From CAYWNA01 sp964459305 (GTDB lineage: Bacteria; Planctomycetota; Planctomycetia; Pirellulales; Pirellulaceae), in the NCBI GenBank assembly GCA_964459305.1, contig CAYWNA010000039.1:1-64000 (forward strand): DNA of 64,000 nucleotides, given 5' to 3'. Position 1 is the stretch's first letter; every line of letters starts with the position of its first letter. Of the stretch, positions 17,680 through 27,095 are shown in pieces. Both the position numbers and the translations under genes were made by a program. A model generated the notes under the pieces. The model made no database searches, had not been told where the DNA came from, and saw only the letters and a program-made list of their open reading frames with translations.

Positions 17680-20124
17680 ATGAGCAAGCCCGGCAGTCAG
17701 CGCGATCCCCAAAAGGCGTCTGAGCGCAGATTCCGTGTATCAACAGCATGGCTTGCACTGGGCATCGTTGCGGTGGCCGCGGGGCTCGTGGGAGCCTGGT
17801 TGATCGCTTTTTGGGCGCCCGCCGTCCGGGTCGACAGAATCCTCGCCTCCAACCAGGGAGAGACACAGCACGGGCGTTTGACCATCCGTTATCCGCTCGA
17901 CGAGACGCTGTTTCCACCTGAGATCGCGCCGCCGACATTTCGCTGGGAGGACAGCCGAGACGATGTCGACGGATGGCTGGTTACTTTCAGGTTTCAGGAC
18001 GAGAAAGGAGTAATGAGTTTTGGCAGCCGCGCAATGGAGTGGACGCCTTCGGACGAGCAGTGGCAAGTTATCCAACGTCGCAGCGTGGAAAGACCGGTCC
18101 AGGTTGCGGTCCAGGGCTTGAATCAGACTGACCCGGACCGGATTCTGTCCGAGGCCAGCATTTCCGTCAGCACGTCCCAAGACGAGGTGGGTGCGCCGAT
18201 ATTCTTCCGAGAAGTGAATCTTCCCTTTCGGACGGCCGTGAAGGATCCGGCGGCGCATATCCGTTGGAGGTTTGGGGATATCTCTTCCCGGGAGCCGCCT
18301 CGGATCGTTTTGGAAAAACTTCCGGTCTGCGGCAACTGCCACTCTTTCTCCGCCGATGGCAGTACGCTGGCCATGGAGGTCGATTCCGGTAATGACAAGG
18401 GCGCGTACGCCATTGCGCCTGTTGAAGAGCAAATCGTACTCGAACCCAGCAAGATCATCACCTGGTCCGATTACCGGCGCGAAGATGGCCAGAAGACCTT
18501 TGGCCTGCTCTGCCAGGCATCGCCGGACGGCCGTTGCATCGTGGGAACCGTCAAAGACCGGGCGTTGGCCGTCTATCGCGACGAATTGGCCTTCTCGCAG
18601 CTCTTTTTCCTGGTCAAAGGCATTTTGGCAATCTACGACCGCAAGAAGCAAACTATCAGCGCCCTGCCCGGCGCCGATGATCCACGGTACGTACAGACCA
18701 GCGCGACCTGGAGCCCGGATGGGAAGACGATCGTGTTTGCCCGAAGCCGAAGCGAAGCATTCGACCCGCCCAGTCTCCGCAACATCGACTCGGTCCTGGT
18801 TCCGCAGAACGTGGCCGAAGACTTTCTTAGTGGCGGAAGGAAGTTCATGTTCGACCTCTACCGGATTCCGTTCAACGACGGCAAAGGAGGCAAGGCCGAG
18901 CCGATCGCAGGGGCTTCCAACAACGGCATGAGCAATTACTTTCCCAAAATCTCTCCCGACGGCAAATGGATCGTATTTTGTAAGGCCAAGAGCTTCATGC
19001 TGCTGCAACCGGACAGCGAGCTCTACATCATACCGGCCGCCGGAGGCGAGGCTCGAAGGCTGCGATGCAATACCGACCGGATGAACTCCTGGCACAGCTG
19101 GTCGCCCAACGGCAAATGGTTGGTATTCTCTTCGAAGGCCTACTCGGTCTACACGCAGCTATTCCTCACGCATATCGATTCGGCCGGCCGGAGTACGCCG
19201 CCGGTCGTGCTGGCGAACTTCACGGAGGAAAACCGGGCCGCCAACATCCCCGAATTCGCCAACATGCGATCGGATGCGATCAAGAAGATCCACGAGCAGT
19301 TTCTGGACGAGACCAATTACTTTCGAGCAGGGGAAGAGTTCAGCAAGCAGGGCGAATACGAAAACGCCATCCGTTGGTATCGGAGGGCACTGGACATCAA
19401 CCCGAACTATGCCGCCGCACACGCGAACTGGGGAACGTGCCTAATGTATCAGGGGAAGCTCGATGAGGCAAAGACTCATCTGGTGCGGGCGATTGAGCTG
19501 AATCCGGACTTGCCGGAGCCTCGCTGCACACTGGGCGTCGTGCTCCGGCGGCAGAACAAGCTGCCGGAGGCCATGCGGTCGTTCCGGGAGGCGCTGCAGG
19601 TCAAGCCGGATTTCGCCGTGGCGCAACTCCACCTGGGGACGCTCCTTCTGGACCTCGGGCAGTTCGACGAGGCGATGAAGCACCTTGCGGAAGCCGCGCG
19701 CCTCGACCCACGCGACCCGTTCGCCCACTTCAACCTGGGTGCCGCGTACGGTAGAGCGGGACAGCCCGATGAGGCCGCGGTGCATTTCACTCACGCCGTG
19801 GAGCAGGATCCCGGCTTCGTTCCGGCGCTAGTGCATCTGGCGCTGATTCGGGCAACGAGCAAGGACGACTCGCTGCGCAACGGCGAACAAGCGGTTGAAA
19901 TGGCCACGAGGGCCTGCGAACTGACGCGGCATCAACATCCGGAGGCATTGCACGCGCTGGCCGCGGCCTACGCCGATGTCGGCCGGTTTTCCGACGCCAT
20001 TTCCACGGCGGAGCTTGCAGTCCGTCTTGCTCGCTCTGGTCGAAACGAAGCTTTGGCTCAAGCGATCCAAAAGCCGCTCGAACTCTACAAGCAACAACAG
20101 CCCTTCCGCTCGGATTCCCGCTGA
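17680..20124 (+). CDS. Heme-binding TolB-like propeller with C-terminal TPRs
   Basis: An 814-residue protein with a membrane anchor at about residues 24-48, an N-terminal beta domain, a c-type heme motif CGNCH (C217, C220, H221), a six-bladed PD40/TolB-like propeller (blade signatures SPDGRC, TWSPDGKTIVFARS, KISPDGKWIVFCKA, SWSPNGKWLVFSS) and, from about residue 548, six to seven TPRs. AGGAG stands 8 bases before the start. It should face the periplasm. The C-terminal 100 residues align with the TMTC protein at 10538, so TPR cassettes have been shuffled between these genes. It probably forms one functional set with the next two genes. Confidence 0.85.
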   Translation: MSKPGSQRDPQKASERRFRVSTAWLALGIVAVAAGLVGAWLIAFWAPAVRVDRILASNQGETQHGRLTIRYPLDETLFPPEIAPPTFRWEDSRDDVDGWLVTFRFQDEKGVMSFGSRAMEWTPSDEQWQVIQRRSVERPVQVAVQGLNQTDPDRILSEASISVSTSQDEVGAPIFFREVNLPFRTAVKDPAAHIRWRFGDISSREPPRIVLEKLPVCGNCHSFSADGSTLAMEVDSGNDKGAYAIAPVEEQIVLEPSKIITWSDYRREDGQKTFGLLCQASPDGRCIVGTVKDRALAVYRDELAFSQLFFLVKGILAIYDRKKQTISALPGADDPRYVQTSATWSPDGKTIVFARSRSEAFDPPSLRNIDSVLVPQNVAEDFLSGGRKFMFDLYRIPFNDGKGGKAEPIAGASNNGMSNYFPKISPDGKWIVFCKAKSFMLLQPDSELYIIPAAGGEARRLRCNTDRMNSWHSWSPNGKWLVFSSKAYSVYTQLFLTHIDSAGRSTPPVVLANFTEENRAANIPEFANMRSDAIKKIHEQFLDETNYFRAGEEFSKQGEYENAIRWYRRALDINPNYAAAHANWGTCLMYQGKLDEAKTHLVRAIELNPDLPEPRCTLGVVLRRQNKLPEAMRSFREALQVKPDFAVAQLHLGTLLLDLGQFDEAMKHLAEAARLDPRDPFAHFNLGAAYGRAGQPDEAAVHFTHAVEQDPGFVPALVHLALIRATSKDDSLRNGEQAVEMATRACELTRHQHPEALHALAAAYADVGRFSDAISTAELAVRLARSGRNEALAQAIQKPLELYKQQQPFRSDSR

Positions 20125-20227
20125 CTAGCCTGGTTCGTTCATGAGCCAGTGATGTTTCGCTTCAAGGTCAGGCCTTGATCGAAGTTGCACGCGAACTGTG
20201 AGAACGCCGCGTTTCAGGGATTAGCAC

Positions 20228-20288
20228 GTACTGCACGCTGCCAGCGTGCGTAATCCTGTTCAACACGCACGCTGGCAGCGTGCAGTAC
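20228..20288. repeat. Perfect 23-bp inverted repeat
   Basis: The arms at 20228-20250 and 20266-20288 (core GTACTGCACGCTGCCAGCGT) are exact reverse complements around 15 bases. It may stop or stabilise the transcript of the upstream gene. No U tract follows. The rest of 20125-20624 has no supported gene. Confidence 0.9.
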
Positions 20289-20624
20289 GAATGATCCGGG
20301 CTAGTAGTGGCCCCTCGGACGCTCGCAGCATTTGAGTCTGAGTTTGCTGGAAACCTGGTTGGCAGACGCAACACGGGTGGACTGTCGACGTTCACGCCTT
20401 GCGTCGCACGCCCGAAAGGCACTTGAGGCAAACGGGACGCTCCTCGCGTTGCGCGAGAGGTCTCGGCTCCCTTGCTCAGGCATCTCATGTCGAGTATCGT
20501 GAAGGTTAGCCAAGAGTGGCAGGTATTCGGCAGTTTCGTGAACGGCGGGCGAGCGTTGGGCTTCGAGCCGCAGGTATGGCGCCGTTTGCCGAGCCAGGCT
20601 AGACATAGAGCAGAAAGAAACAGG

Positions 20625-22511
20625 GTGATTGGAGTGCAGGCTCGTCCAGAAGGGCCCCTCACGCTGGCGCCGCGCCTGGGTCCCGAAACGGGACTGTTCT
20701 TCTTGCTGTTCTACTTCTATGTCTGGCTGGTCATCGATCCCCGTTTGACCCTCCACAGCCTAGGGATTCTCGCGCCCTATCGTCCGTTTTCGTTTTCCAC
20801 GGGATGGCCGTTCTTTTGGGAGCACCTCGTCCGTTGGGGAGGATTGGTGGAGTATGGCGACCGACTCCTCTCCCAATTCCAGTGCTCTGGGTGGGTGGGC
20901 TCGCTGATCGCAACCACGGCGGCACTGCTGACCTGCCTGTACGCGGATGTTTTGGTTCGCAGCGCGGGGGGGGCTCGGGGTATGGTGTTGCGTTACGTGC
21001 CGGCCGTTATTCTGCTGGCAGTTTTCGGGCAATATATCCATTCGCTAAGGCCCATCCTGTCGCTGCTGGTAGCCCTCTCGGGTTTCGTGCTTTATCTGCG
21101 GATGGCGCCGGGAGGTGCGGCACGGAGGTTTGCGGTCTTTCTGGTGACATGGGGTGCCGTCTGCTATGTTGCGGGTGTCGGGGGTATGCTGTTTCTTTTC
21201 CTGGTGGCGATATACGAGCTTCTTTTGGAACGCCGACTTGTGGTTGGCGGGCTGACGCTTCTTCTGGCCTTGGTCGCGAGCTGGGCCACGGGAGAGATGC
21301 TATTGGGTGCCGAGTTCGACCGGACCCACACCCTATTCCCAGCCTCGGATCCGGGAACGCCGCCGAGGGAGCGCCCCTATGCCATCGTCCTTTTTCTTTT
21401 CTTCCCTGCCGTACTGGCCTTGGGAGCCTTCAATCGCACCAGGCTGGCGCGGTGGGCCACGAGCTGGATCGGCTGGTCGGGGCCTAAGACCGAGCCATCG
21501 AGAATCCGAAAAACAGAGTGGAAACGGATTCTAACGGAGGTGGCAGTCCTCTTGGCCGCCAGCGTCGTGGCCTGGCTCTGGCTCGACATTCCAGGCCGGA
21601 CTGTGCTCTTGACTGACTACTACGCCGAGCACAAGATGTGGCCGGAGGTGCTGGACGCGGCCGACGAGCTGCCTTTTGGCATGTACCATCCCGGCTGTAA
21701 CCGAAACGTGATGTTGGCCCTTTTTCACACGGGGCGGCTGGGCGACGAAATGTTCCACTATCCGCAGACGCCACGCCTGGAGTTCTTCAGCATCTCGGAG
21801 GAGCAAAAAGATCCCCACAGCTACCTGCAAGAAAGTCGGGCCTTCTTGGCGCTCGGTCAAGTGAACCGAGCAGAGAGGTTTGCCTGTGAGGCTCTCGAGG
21901 GCGGCGGTGATCTGCCGGCGGTCCTCAAGCTGTTGGCCATCATCAACGTTGTCAAGGATCGGCCCCAAACGGCAGAGTTGTTCCTGAACGCCTTGGCCAA
22001 GAACCCGCTGCACCGCCGGACTGCGAAAGGAATGCTCCGGGAGCTTCAGTCGGATCCTCGCCTCGGAGACGACCCCGAAGTCAGTGAGATACGCCGCGTC
22101 ATGGCCCGCAGAGACAGCGTCAATCCTGACGTCGGCGTCGAAGAGCTCCTGCAAGTGCTGCTCGAGGAGAATCCGGAAAACAAGATGGCGTTCGAGTTTC
22201 TCATGGCCCACTATCTGTGTATCGGCCGTCCCGACAAGGTCGTAGCCAACCTCGATCGCCTGAAGGACTTTGGGTACGGCGCGATTCCGCGCCACTACCA
22301 AGAAGCGACCATCGTCCACGCGAACACCATCGAGGAACGCCTCCCCACGGACGAATTCCCTTTGGACCCGGAGATCATTGAGAGGGGCAATCGCTTTAAC
22401 GAGATCCTGACCGCAGCGCCCAGTCGGGACGCTGCCGTGCCGGCGGCTTTGTCGGCCGGCTTCGGTGATTCCTACTTTTTCTACTTCACTTACGGCGTAT
22501 CGGGCCTTTGA
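20625..22511 (+). CDS. DUF6057-type multipass membrane protein
   Basis: About 628 residues. It starts with several membrane segments (FFLLFYFYVWLVIDPRLTLH, LIATTAALLTCLYADVLV, and others to about residue 330), and then a soluble helical half typical of DUF6057 (LTDYYAEHKMWPEVLDAADE, later SYLQESRAFLALGQVNRAERFA and DSYFFYFTYG). The family has no known activity. It is usually found beside TolB-like genes, as here: the next gene starts 5 bases after its stop. The start is uncertain. The frame is open back to 20472, but coding character begins near the GTG at 20625; another GTG lies at 20634. Confidence 0.75.
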   Translation: MIGVQARPEGPLTLAPRLGPETGLFFLLFYFYVWLVIDPRLTLHSLGILAPYRPFSFSTGWPFFWEHLVRWGGLVEYGDRLLSQFQCSGWVGSLIATTAALLTCLYADVLVRSAGGARGMVLRYVPAVILLAVFGQYIHSLRPILSLLVALSGFVLYLRMAPGGAARRFAVFLVTWGAVCYVAGVGGMLFLFLVAIYELLLERRLVVGGLTLLLALVASWATGEMLLGAEFDRTHTLFPASDPGTPPRERPYAIVLFLFFPAVLALGAFNRTRLARWATSWIGWSGPKTEPSRIRKTEWKRILTEVAVLLAASVVAWLWLDIPGRTVLLTDYYAEHKMWPEVLDAADELPFGMYHPGCNRNVMLALFHTGRLGDEMFHYPQTPRLEFFSISEEQKDPHSYLQESRAFLALGQVNRAERFACEALEGGGDLPAVLKLLAIINVVKDRPQTAELFLNALAKNPLHRRTAKGMLRELQSDPRLGDDPEVSEIRRVMARRDSVNPDVGVEELLQVLLEENPENKMAFEFLMAHYLCIGRPDKVVANLDRLKDFGYGAIPRHYQEATIVHANTIEERLPTDEFPLDPEIIERGNRFNEILTAAPSRDAAVPAALSAGFGDSYFFYFTYGVSGL

Positions 22512-22515
22512 AACA

Positions 22516-24057
22516 ATGAAAGGGATAGCCCGCAAACTCGTCTTGATTGCCGTGACCGTTTCGCTGGCCGCGGGGGCTTGGGCCATGATGTGGCGACGCG
22601 GGCCGAGTTTGGACGACGCCGTGGCCGTGCCCCGGCTGCCTCGAATCAGTCCAGATTACTCGGGGAGCGTCGTTCCACCGAACATTGCACCGCTGAACTT
22701 TGTCATCCGCGAGCCGGGGGATCGATACTTCGTTCGCGTGCGATCCGAGACAGGCGAGGCGATCGAGATTGCGGGCTCGGCGAAGATTTCGATCTCCCCG
22801 CGCCGATGGCGGGCTCTGCTGAATGCTAACCGCGGCAAGCAACTGATGCTTGATGTCTACGTCGAGGCAGATGCCGGATGGCGACAATATCGGACCATCG
22901 TCATCCGGATCGCCGAAGAAAAAATTGATCGATACCTTGCATACCGGCTCACCGGGCCGATTCACTACAAGTGGCACCAGGTCAAGGTCTGCCAACGAGA
23001 TTTGGAAAGCTGCCGTGAATCGGTCGTACTCGATGGAATGTCTATCGGCCAGGGCTGCGTCAACTGCCATAGCTTCGCCAACAACAACCCGAATCGCATG
23101 CTGATTAGCACGCGAAGCCAACGCTTTGGCAACTCCGCGGTTCTTGTTGCCGACGGCGATGCGAAGAAGATTGCCGCCCGATACGGCTACACCGCCTGGC
23201 ATCCTAGCAGCAGGATCGCCACGTATTCGGTCAACAAGGTGCGCCAATTCTTCCACGCCGCCGGCACCGATGTACGCGACGTGGTCGATCTGGACTCCGC
23301 GCTTGCGTACTACCAGGTCGAGACAGCCACGATGAAGATGGTGCCCGGCGCCTCCGACAAACAATTTCTGGAGACCTACCCCGCCTGGTCACCTGACGGA
23401 CGCTACCTGTACTACTGTAACGCGCCCCTTCTCTGGACGGACAGCAGCCCGTTTCCGCCAGCACGATACTCTGAGGTGAAATACGATCTGATGAGAATCG
23501 CTTACGACATCGAAGCCGACGAGTGGGGCGATCCCGAGATGGTCCTTTCGGCCCAAGAAACGGGGCTGAGCATCCTTGAGCCCCGTATCTCACCGGACGG
23601 CAGATTCTTACTTTTTTGCATGTGCCGCTACGGATGTTTTCCCGTTTACCAACCTTCCAGCGACCTATATATGATGGATTTGGCCACCGGCGAGTACGCC
23701 AAACTGGGCATCAACAGCCCGTACGCCGAATCTTGGCATAGCTGGTCGAGTAATTCCCGATGGATCGCCTTCAGCAGCAGGCGGCTGGGAGGATTCTTCA
23801 CCCGATGCTACTTCAGCTTCGTGGATCGGACGGGTAAAGCACACAAGCCGTTCGTCCTGCCGCAAAGCGACCCGGAATTCTACGACTCGTTCCCCAAGTC
23901 CATCAGTGTCCCGGAATTGATAACCGGGCCCGTGCCGGTCTCGGCCGAGGCCATCGCGCAGGCCGCGCGGTCAGACGTCACAATCGCGGTAGACGCCATC
24001 ACTGGCGCGTCGCCACAGCCCGGCGCCTCGGAGTCTGGCCAATCGGCGTACCGATGA
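22516..24057 (+). CDS. Exported heme-binding TolB-like beta-propeller protein
   Basis: A 513-residue protein with an N-terminal hydrophobic signal/anchor (residues 1-24), a beta-sandwich N-domain, a c-type heme site CVNCH (C181, C184, H185), and a PD40/TolB-like propeller (AWSPDGRYLYYCNAP, RISPDGRFLLFCMC, SWSSNSRWIAFSS). It is a TPR-less relative of the protein at 17680. It is coupled to DUF6057 by a 4-base gap (stop 22509-22511, start 22516), which points to a complex of the two. The last 70 codons and the DNA beyond them were duplicated to 29058-29316. Confidence 0.85.
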   Translation: MKGIARKLVLIAVTVSLAAGAWAMMWRRGPSLDDAVAVPRLPRISPDYSGSVVPPNIAPLNFVIREPGDRYFVRVRSETGEAIEIAGSAKISISPRRWRALLNANRGKQLMLDVYVEADAGWRQYRTIVIRIAEEKIDRYLAYRLTGPIHYKWHQVKVCQRDLESCRESVVLDGMSIGQGCVNCHSFANNNPNRMLISTRSQRFGNSAVLVADGDAKKIAARYGYTAWHPSSRIATYSVNKVRQFFHAAGTDVRDVVDLDSALAYYQVETATMKMVPGASDKQFLETYPAWSPDGRYLYYCNAPLLWTDSSPFPPARYSEVKYDLMRIAYDIEADEWGDPEMVLSAQETGLSILEPRISPDGRFLLFCMCRYGCFPVYQPSSDLYMMDLATGEYAKLGINSPYAESWHSWSSNSRWIAFSSRRLGGFFTRCYFSFVDRTGKAHKPFVLPQSDPEFYDSFPKSISVPELITGPVPVSAEAIAQAARSDVTIAVDAITGASPQPGASESGQSAYR

Positions 24058-24076
24058 CCACCGCAACGCAGGCTGC

Positions 24077-24105
24077 TTGACACTGGCGTGGGGCGGGGGT
24101 ATCGT
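24077..24105 (+). promoter_or_regulatory. Duplicated copy of the cob-operon promoter
   Basis: TTGACA (24077-24082) and TATCGT (24100-24105) are 17 bases apart, exactly as in the promoter at 29288-29316, of which this is a paralogous copy. The core elements are intact, so it may now drive the membrane fusion gene downstream. Confidence 0.7.
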
Positions 24106-24106
24106 C

Positions 24107-24245
24107 CAAATCGAGTTCTGTGAAGCTGGAAAAGGGAAACTGAAGCGAATCCAGCACGACCCCGCCAGTGCGACGACTGGTGACGAAAGTCGCGAGGATG
24201 GCCACCGTACCGGATTGGTTGTGCAGCGGGAACGCGCTTGATTGC
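24107..24245 (+). pseudogene. Decayed cobalamin riboswitch
   Basis: The sequence aligns with the functional aptamer at 29327-29484 (shared GCGAATCCAGCACGACCCCGCC and GACGAAAGTCGCGAGGATGG) but carries substitutions in the GGTGTGAATCC box. It lacks about 45 bases that include the whole 3' B12 box. It cannot form P1 or the pseudoknot-bearing 3' half, so B12 sensing is lost. The downstream intrinsic terminator is also absent. Confidence 0.85.
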
Positions 24246-26967
24246 GTACCTTCGAGGGAAGGCCAGAGTTGGTCATGCTAGATTGGGTACAAAAACAATA
24301 TCTTCTGAAGGCTACCGACGTGTAAGGCCCTGGCTATTCTTCATCTATTTTCTGTCGGGCGCGTGCTCGCTGATGGATGAGCTTGTCTGGCTGCGGCTTC
24401 TAAAACTGGTGTTCGGCAATACCGTATATGCCGCAACCGTGGTAGTTTCTGTGTTCATGGGCGGCCTAGCCCTGGGCTCGCTGGTAATGGGGAAATATGC
24501 TCTCCGTATAAAGCACCCCTTAAGACTCTACTCGCAGTTAGAGATAGTCATTTCTCTGACCGCCCTTCTGATGCCTGTAGCTCTAAGAGGCGCTGACCTC
24601 ATCTACCGCGGTCTCTGGCCCTCACTGCATGCTACCAACGCCTCGTCCACGGGGCTGTTGGCTGTACAGTTTTGCATTTCCGCCCTGCTGCTGTTAGTAC
24701 CTACTTTTCTAATGGGCGCTTCCTTTCCGCTGCTTGGGCGTTACGTAAATGAACAGGAGGAAAATGCCGGCCACTCCATAGGCGGGCTCTATGCGGCAAA
24801 TACTTTCGGCGCATTCGCCGGCTGCCTGCTTGCCGGCTTTATTCTAATACGATTCCTAGGTCTGCACGTTACGCTATGTACCGCAGTCATACTGAATTTC
24901 GCAGTCGCGGCTGCGGCCTGGCGGCTTTCGGCCCAGGAAGTGGGCAAACCTCTACCTGCCTCGCCGCGGGTCGATCAGGCGCCCCGGCAGACGGGGGCGT
25001 TGCCACTGTTTCTGCCCGTCGTTTTTTTTGTTTCCGGTCTGGCGTCCATCAGCTATGAGGTCATCTGGCTGCAGAGCGTCATTTATATCGCCGGACATAG
25101 CACATACGTTTTTAGCGGAGTCCTTCTTGTATACCTACTGGGAAACGTTATTGGGGCGGCTGCTGCCGGACGGCTGTCTTTAGTTGTCCGCCGGCCCGTC
25201 GCCGCCTTGGTTCTCTCTCTCTTGGCGGTTGGGGTGTTTGGTGTTCTGCACGTGCTGTGGCAGGATCATTGGGCTTCCATCCTGAGCCAATATGTTCGAC
25301 CGGTTTATTGCGGACCGGAGCGGTTGGGCGGGTTTAGAGCGGTCGGCATGTCTCTACTCAACTGCTTTGCCCTCTTTCTACCTGCCGCAATTGCTATGGG
25401 CGCCGGCTATCCTTTCGCCCTGCAGGCATGGAGGGAGACTGGTAGGGGGGGCGGTAGGACCGCCGGCACAGTGGCCGGCCTGAATACTGCTGGCGGGGTC
25501 CTGGGCGGCGTCGTAACTACTTTTTGCCTGCTTCCGTGTTTAGGCCTTCAGCGGTCTGTCTATGCTGTTAGCCTGCTCGTAATCTTCCTGGCTTACGCGC
25601 TTTGGCTTGTGTGCCAATGGAGATCTTCGATTGTCAAGAAATGCCTAGCGGCGATTGTGCCGATAGCTGTTACCCTTCACGTCTGCCTCGTGCCCGGGGA
25701 CCTGTTCTACGATCAGTTCCGCTCAAGCAGTCCAGGGACAGAACTGATCCACGTCCGGGAAGGCATCGGTACTGCGGTTTCGGTCCACCAGAAAGGAAAC
25801 GACCGAATTCTGGCCTTGGGCGGTGCCCATATGTCGGGTGACGACCGGCCGGAAGGGCACATGCTGCACGGGCATCTGGGCCCTCTGTTAAGCGCCAATA
25901 TTGAACGGGCAATGTGTGTGGGGTTCGGTACCGGGATAACCACTAGCTCAGTAGCCAAACACGACATAGACGAGATCGACATCATCGAACGCCACCCGGA
26001 GGTCCTGGAGACAGCGCTGGATTTCTTTCCGCGGTTCAACGGGGCGCCCCTGCCAAAGAAAATGACGGTCTATCACCTTGACGCGAGGAATTACGCCCAC
26101 ATTTCCGACAAGAGTTATGATCTTATCGTCACTGACGCCAATGCGCCCAAACGCTGGGCCAATTCAGGAGAGCTCTATACAGTAGAGTATTTTGACAAGG
26201 TACGTAGACTGCTACGCCCAGGCGGCAAACACATTCTCTGGCTGCCTCTCTGGCTGCCTCCGGACTGTATCGACAGCATTCTGGGGAGCTTCATGAAGGT
26301 ATTTCCCTACACGACCTTGTGGCACCAGATGCAGTCCGACCTGCCCTTCTTTTACGTCGTGGGTTCGAATGATCCGCAATCCTTTTCACCAGACCTCATC
26401 GATAGGGCACTGAGTAACGCCAAGGCGCGACCGCATTTACAGGCCATATTTTTGAGAAGCAGTAAGGACGTATTTATCAATTATTTCGCGGACGAACAGG
26501 ATCTGAAGCCGTTTCTGGCCAACTATGAAATAAACAGCGATTGGTCGCCATTCATCGAGTTCAACACAGGGGAAGAGGTTATCGATTCGCACAAAACGCT
26601 GCTTAGGTTTTCGAGTAAACGCGATTTCGATTCTCTTGTCAGGCACCTTGACCTTAGCGGCTTCTCTGAACCAGAGAAACGCACATTGCTGGAGAGTTAC
26701 CGGAAGGCTTTTCTTTTCTTCGAGACGGTCATCAAAGCGAGATCGACAGGAAACCCTATTGAGGGGCTGCTTTGTCTCATCGACGCCGAGGCTGCCGGCG
26801 CAGATTACCCTTTTCTCAAGTTTGACGTCATTAGTAAAGGTGAGCAGGCGGCCTTGTGGATAAGATGGATGATCGACCATGGCCGCGAGGCGGAAATCAG
26901 CGGTTCTCTGAACCTGCTCAGGTCCCGCTATCCGCGTATAGCAGCAGGATTACTTAATGAGCAATAG
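24238..26967 (+). CDS. MFS-like membrane domain fused to spermidine-synthase-like domain
   Basis: About 909 residues from the first in-frame TTG. The first about 490 residues hold a dozen membrane segments typical of the spermidine synthase-like transporter fusions (LSGACSLMDELVWLRLLKLV, GGLYAANTFGAFAGCLLAGF). The rest is a Rossmann aminopropyl/methyltransferase-like domain with VGFGTGITTSSV, an acidic IIERHPEV and TDANAP. Family members are widespread but the substrate is unknown. The N-terminus is odd: the start region overlaps the dead riboswitch duplication, and convincing coding begins near residue 30. TTG at 24238 or 24283 could serve as start. Codon choice is richer in A/T-ending and CTA/ATA-type codons than the neighbours, which hints at separate origin. 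Confidence 0.75.
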   Translation: MIAYLRGKARVGHARLGTKTISSEGYRRVRPWLFFIYFLSGACSLMDELVWLRLLKLVFGNTVYAATVVVSVFMGGLALGSLVMGKYALRIKHPLRLYSQLEIVISLTALLMPVALRGADLIYRGLWPSLHATNASSTGLLAVQFCISALLLLVPTFLMGASFPLLGRYVNEQEENAGHSIGGLYAANTFGAFAGCLLAGFILIRFLGLHVTLCTAVILNFAVAAAAWRLSAQEVGKPLPASPRVDQAPRQTGALPLFLPVVFFVSGLASISYEVIWLQSVIYIAGHSTYVFSGVLLVYLLGNVIGAAAAGRLSLVVRRPVAALVLSLLAVGVFGVLHVLWQDHWASILSQYVRPVYCGPERLGGFRAVGMSLLNCFALFLPAAIAMGAGYPFALQAWRETGRGGGRTAGTVAGLNTAGGVLGGVVTTFCLLPCLGLQRSVYAVSLLVIFLAYALWLVCQWRSSIVKKCLAAIVPIAVTLHVCLVPGDLFYDQFRSSSPGTELIHVREGIGTAVSVHQKGNDRILALGGAHMSGDDRPEGHMLHGHLGPLLSANIERAMCVGFGTGITTSSVAKHDIDEIDIIERHPEVLETALDFFPRFNGAPLPKKMTVYHLDARNYAHISDKSYDLIVTDANAPKRWANSGELYTVEYFDKVRRLLRPGGKHILWLPLWLPPDCIDSILGSFMKVFPYTTLWHQMQSDLPFFYVVGSNDPQSFSPDLIDRALSNAKARPHLQAIFLRSSKDVFINYFADEQDLKPFLANYEINSDWSPFIEFNTGEEVIDSHKTLLRFSSKRDFDSLVRHLDLSGFSEPEKRTLLESYRKAFLFFETVIKARSTGNPIEGLLCLIDAEAAGADYPFLKFDVISKGEQAALWIRWMIDHGREAEISGSLNLLRSRYPRIAAGLLNEQ

Positions 26968-27095
26968 CGGAGAGTCGAAACAAGGCTCTGTCCCGTAAAT
27001 CGACGCTTTCCGCCGCGGTTGACAGCCCCATCCACGCTAAGAGACGTCACGACGAAGGGCTTGGCCGGTGGGTTAGCTTAAGAGTCTGTAAGAGA

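Noticed and set aside
20472..20624. N-terminal extension of the DUF6057 protein.
   Set aside because: No membrane segment or family similarity is visible in these codons. I kept the GTG at 20625 but the start is not certain.
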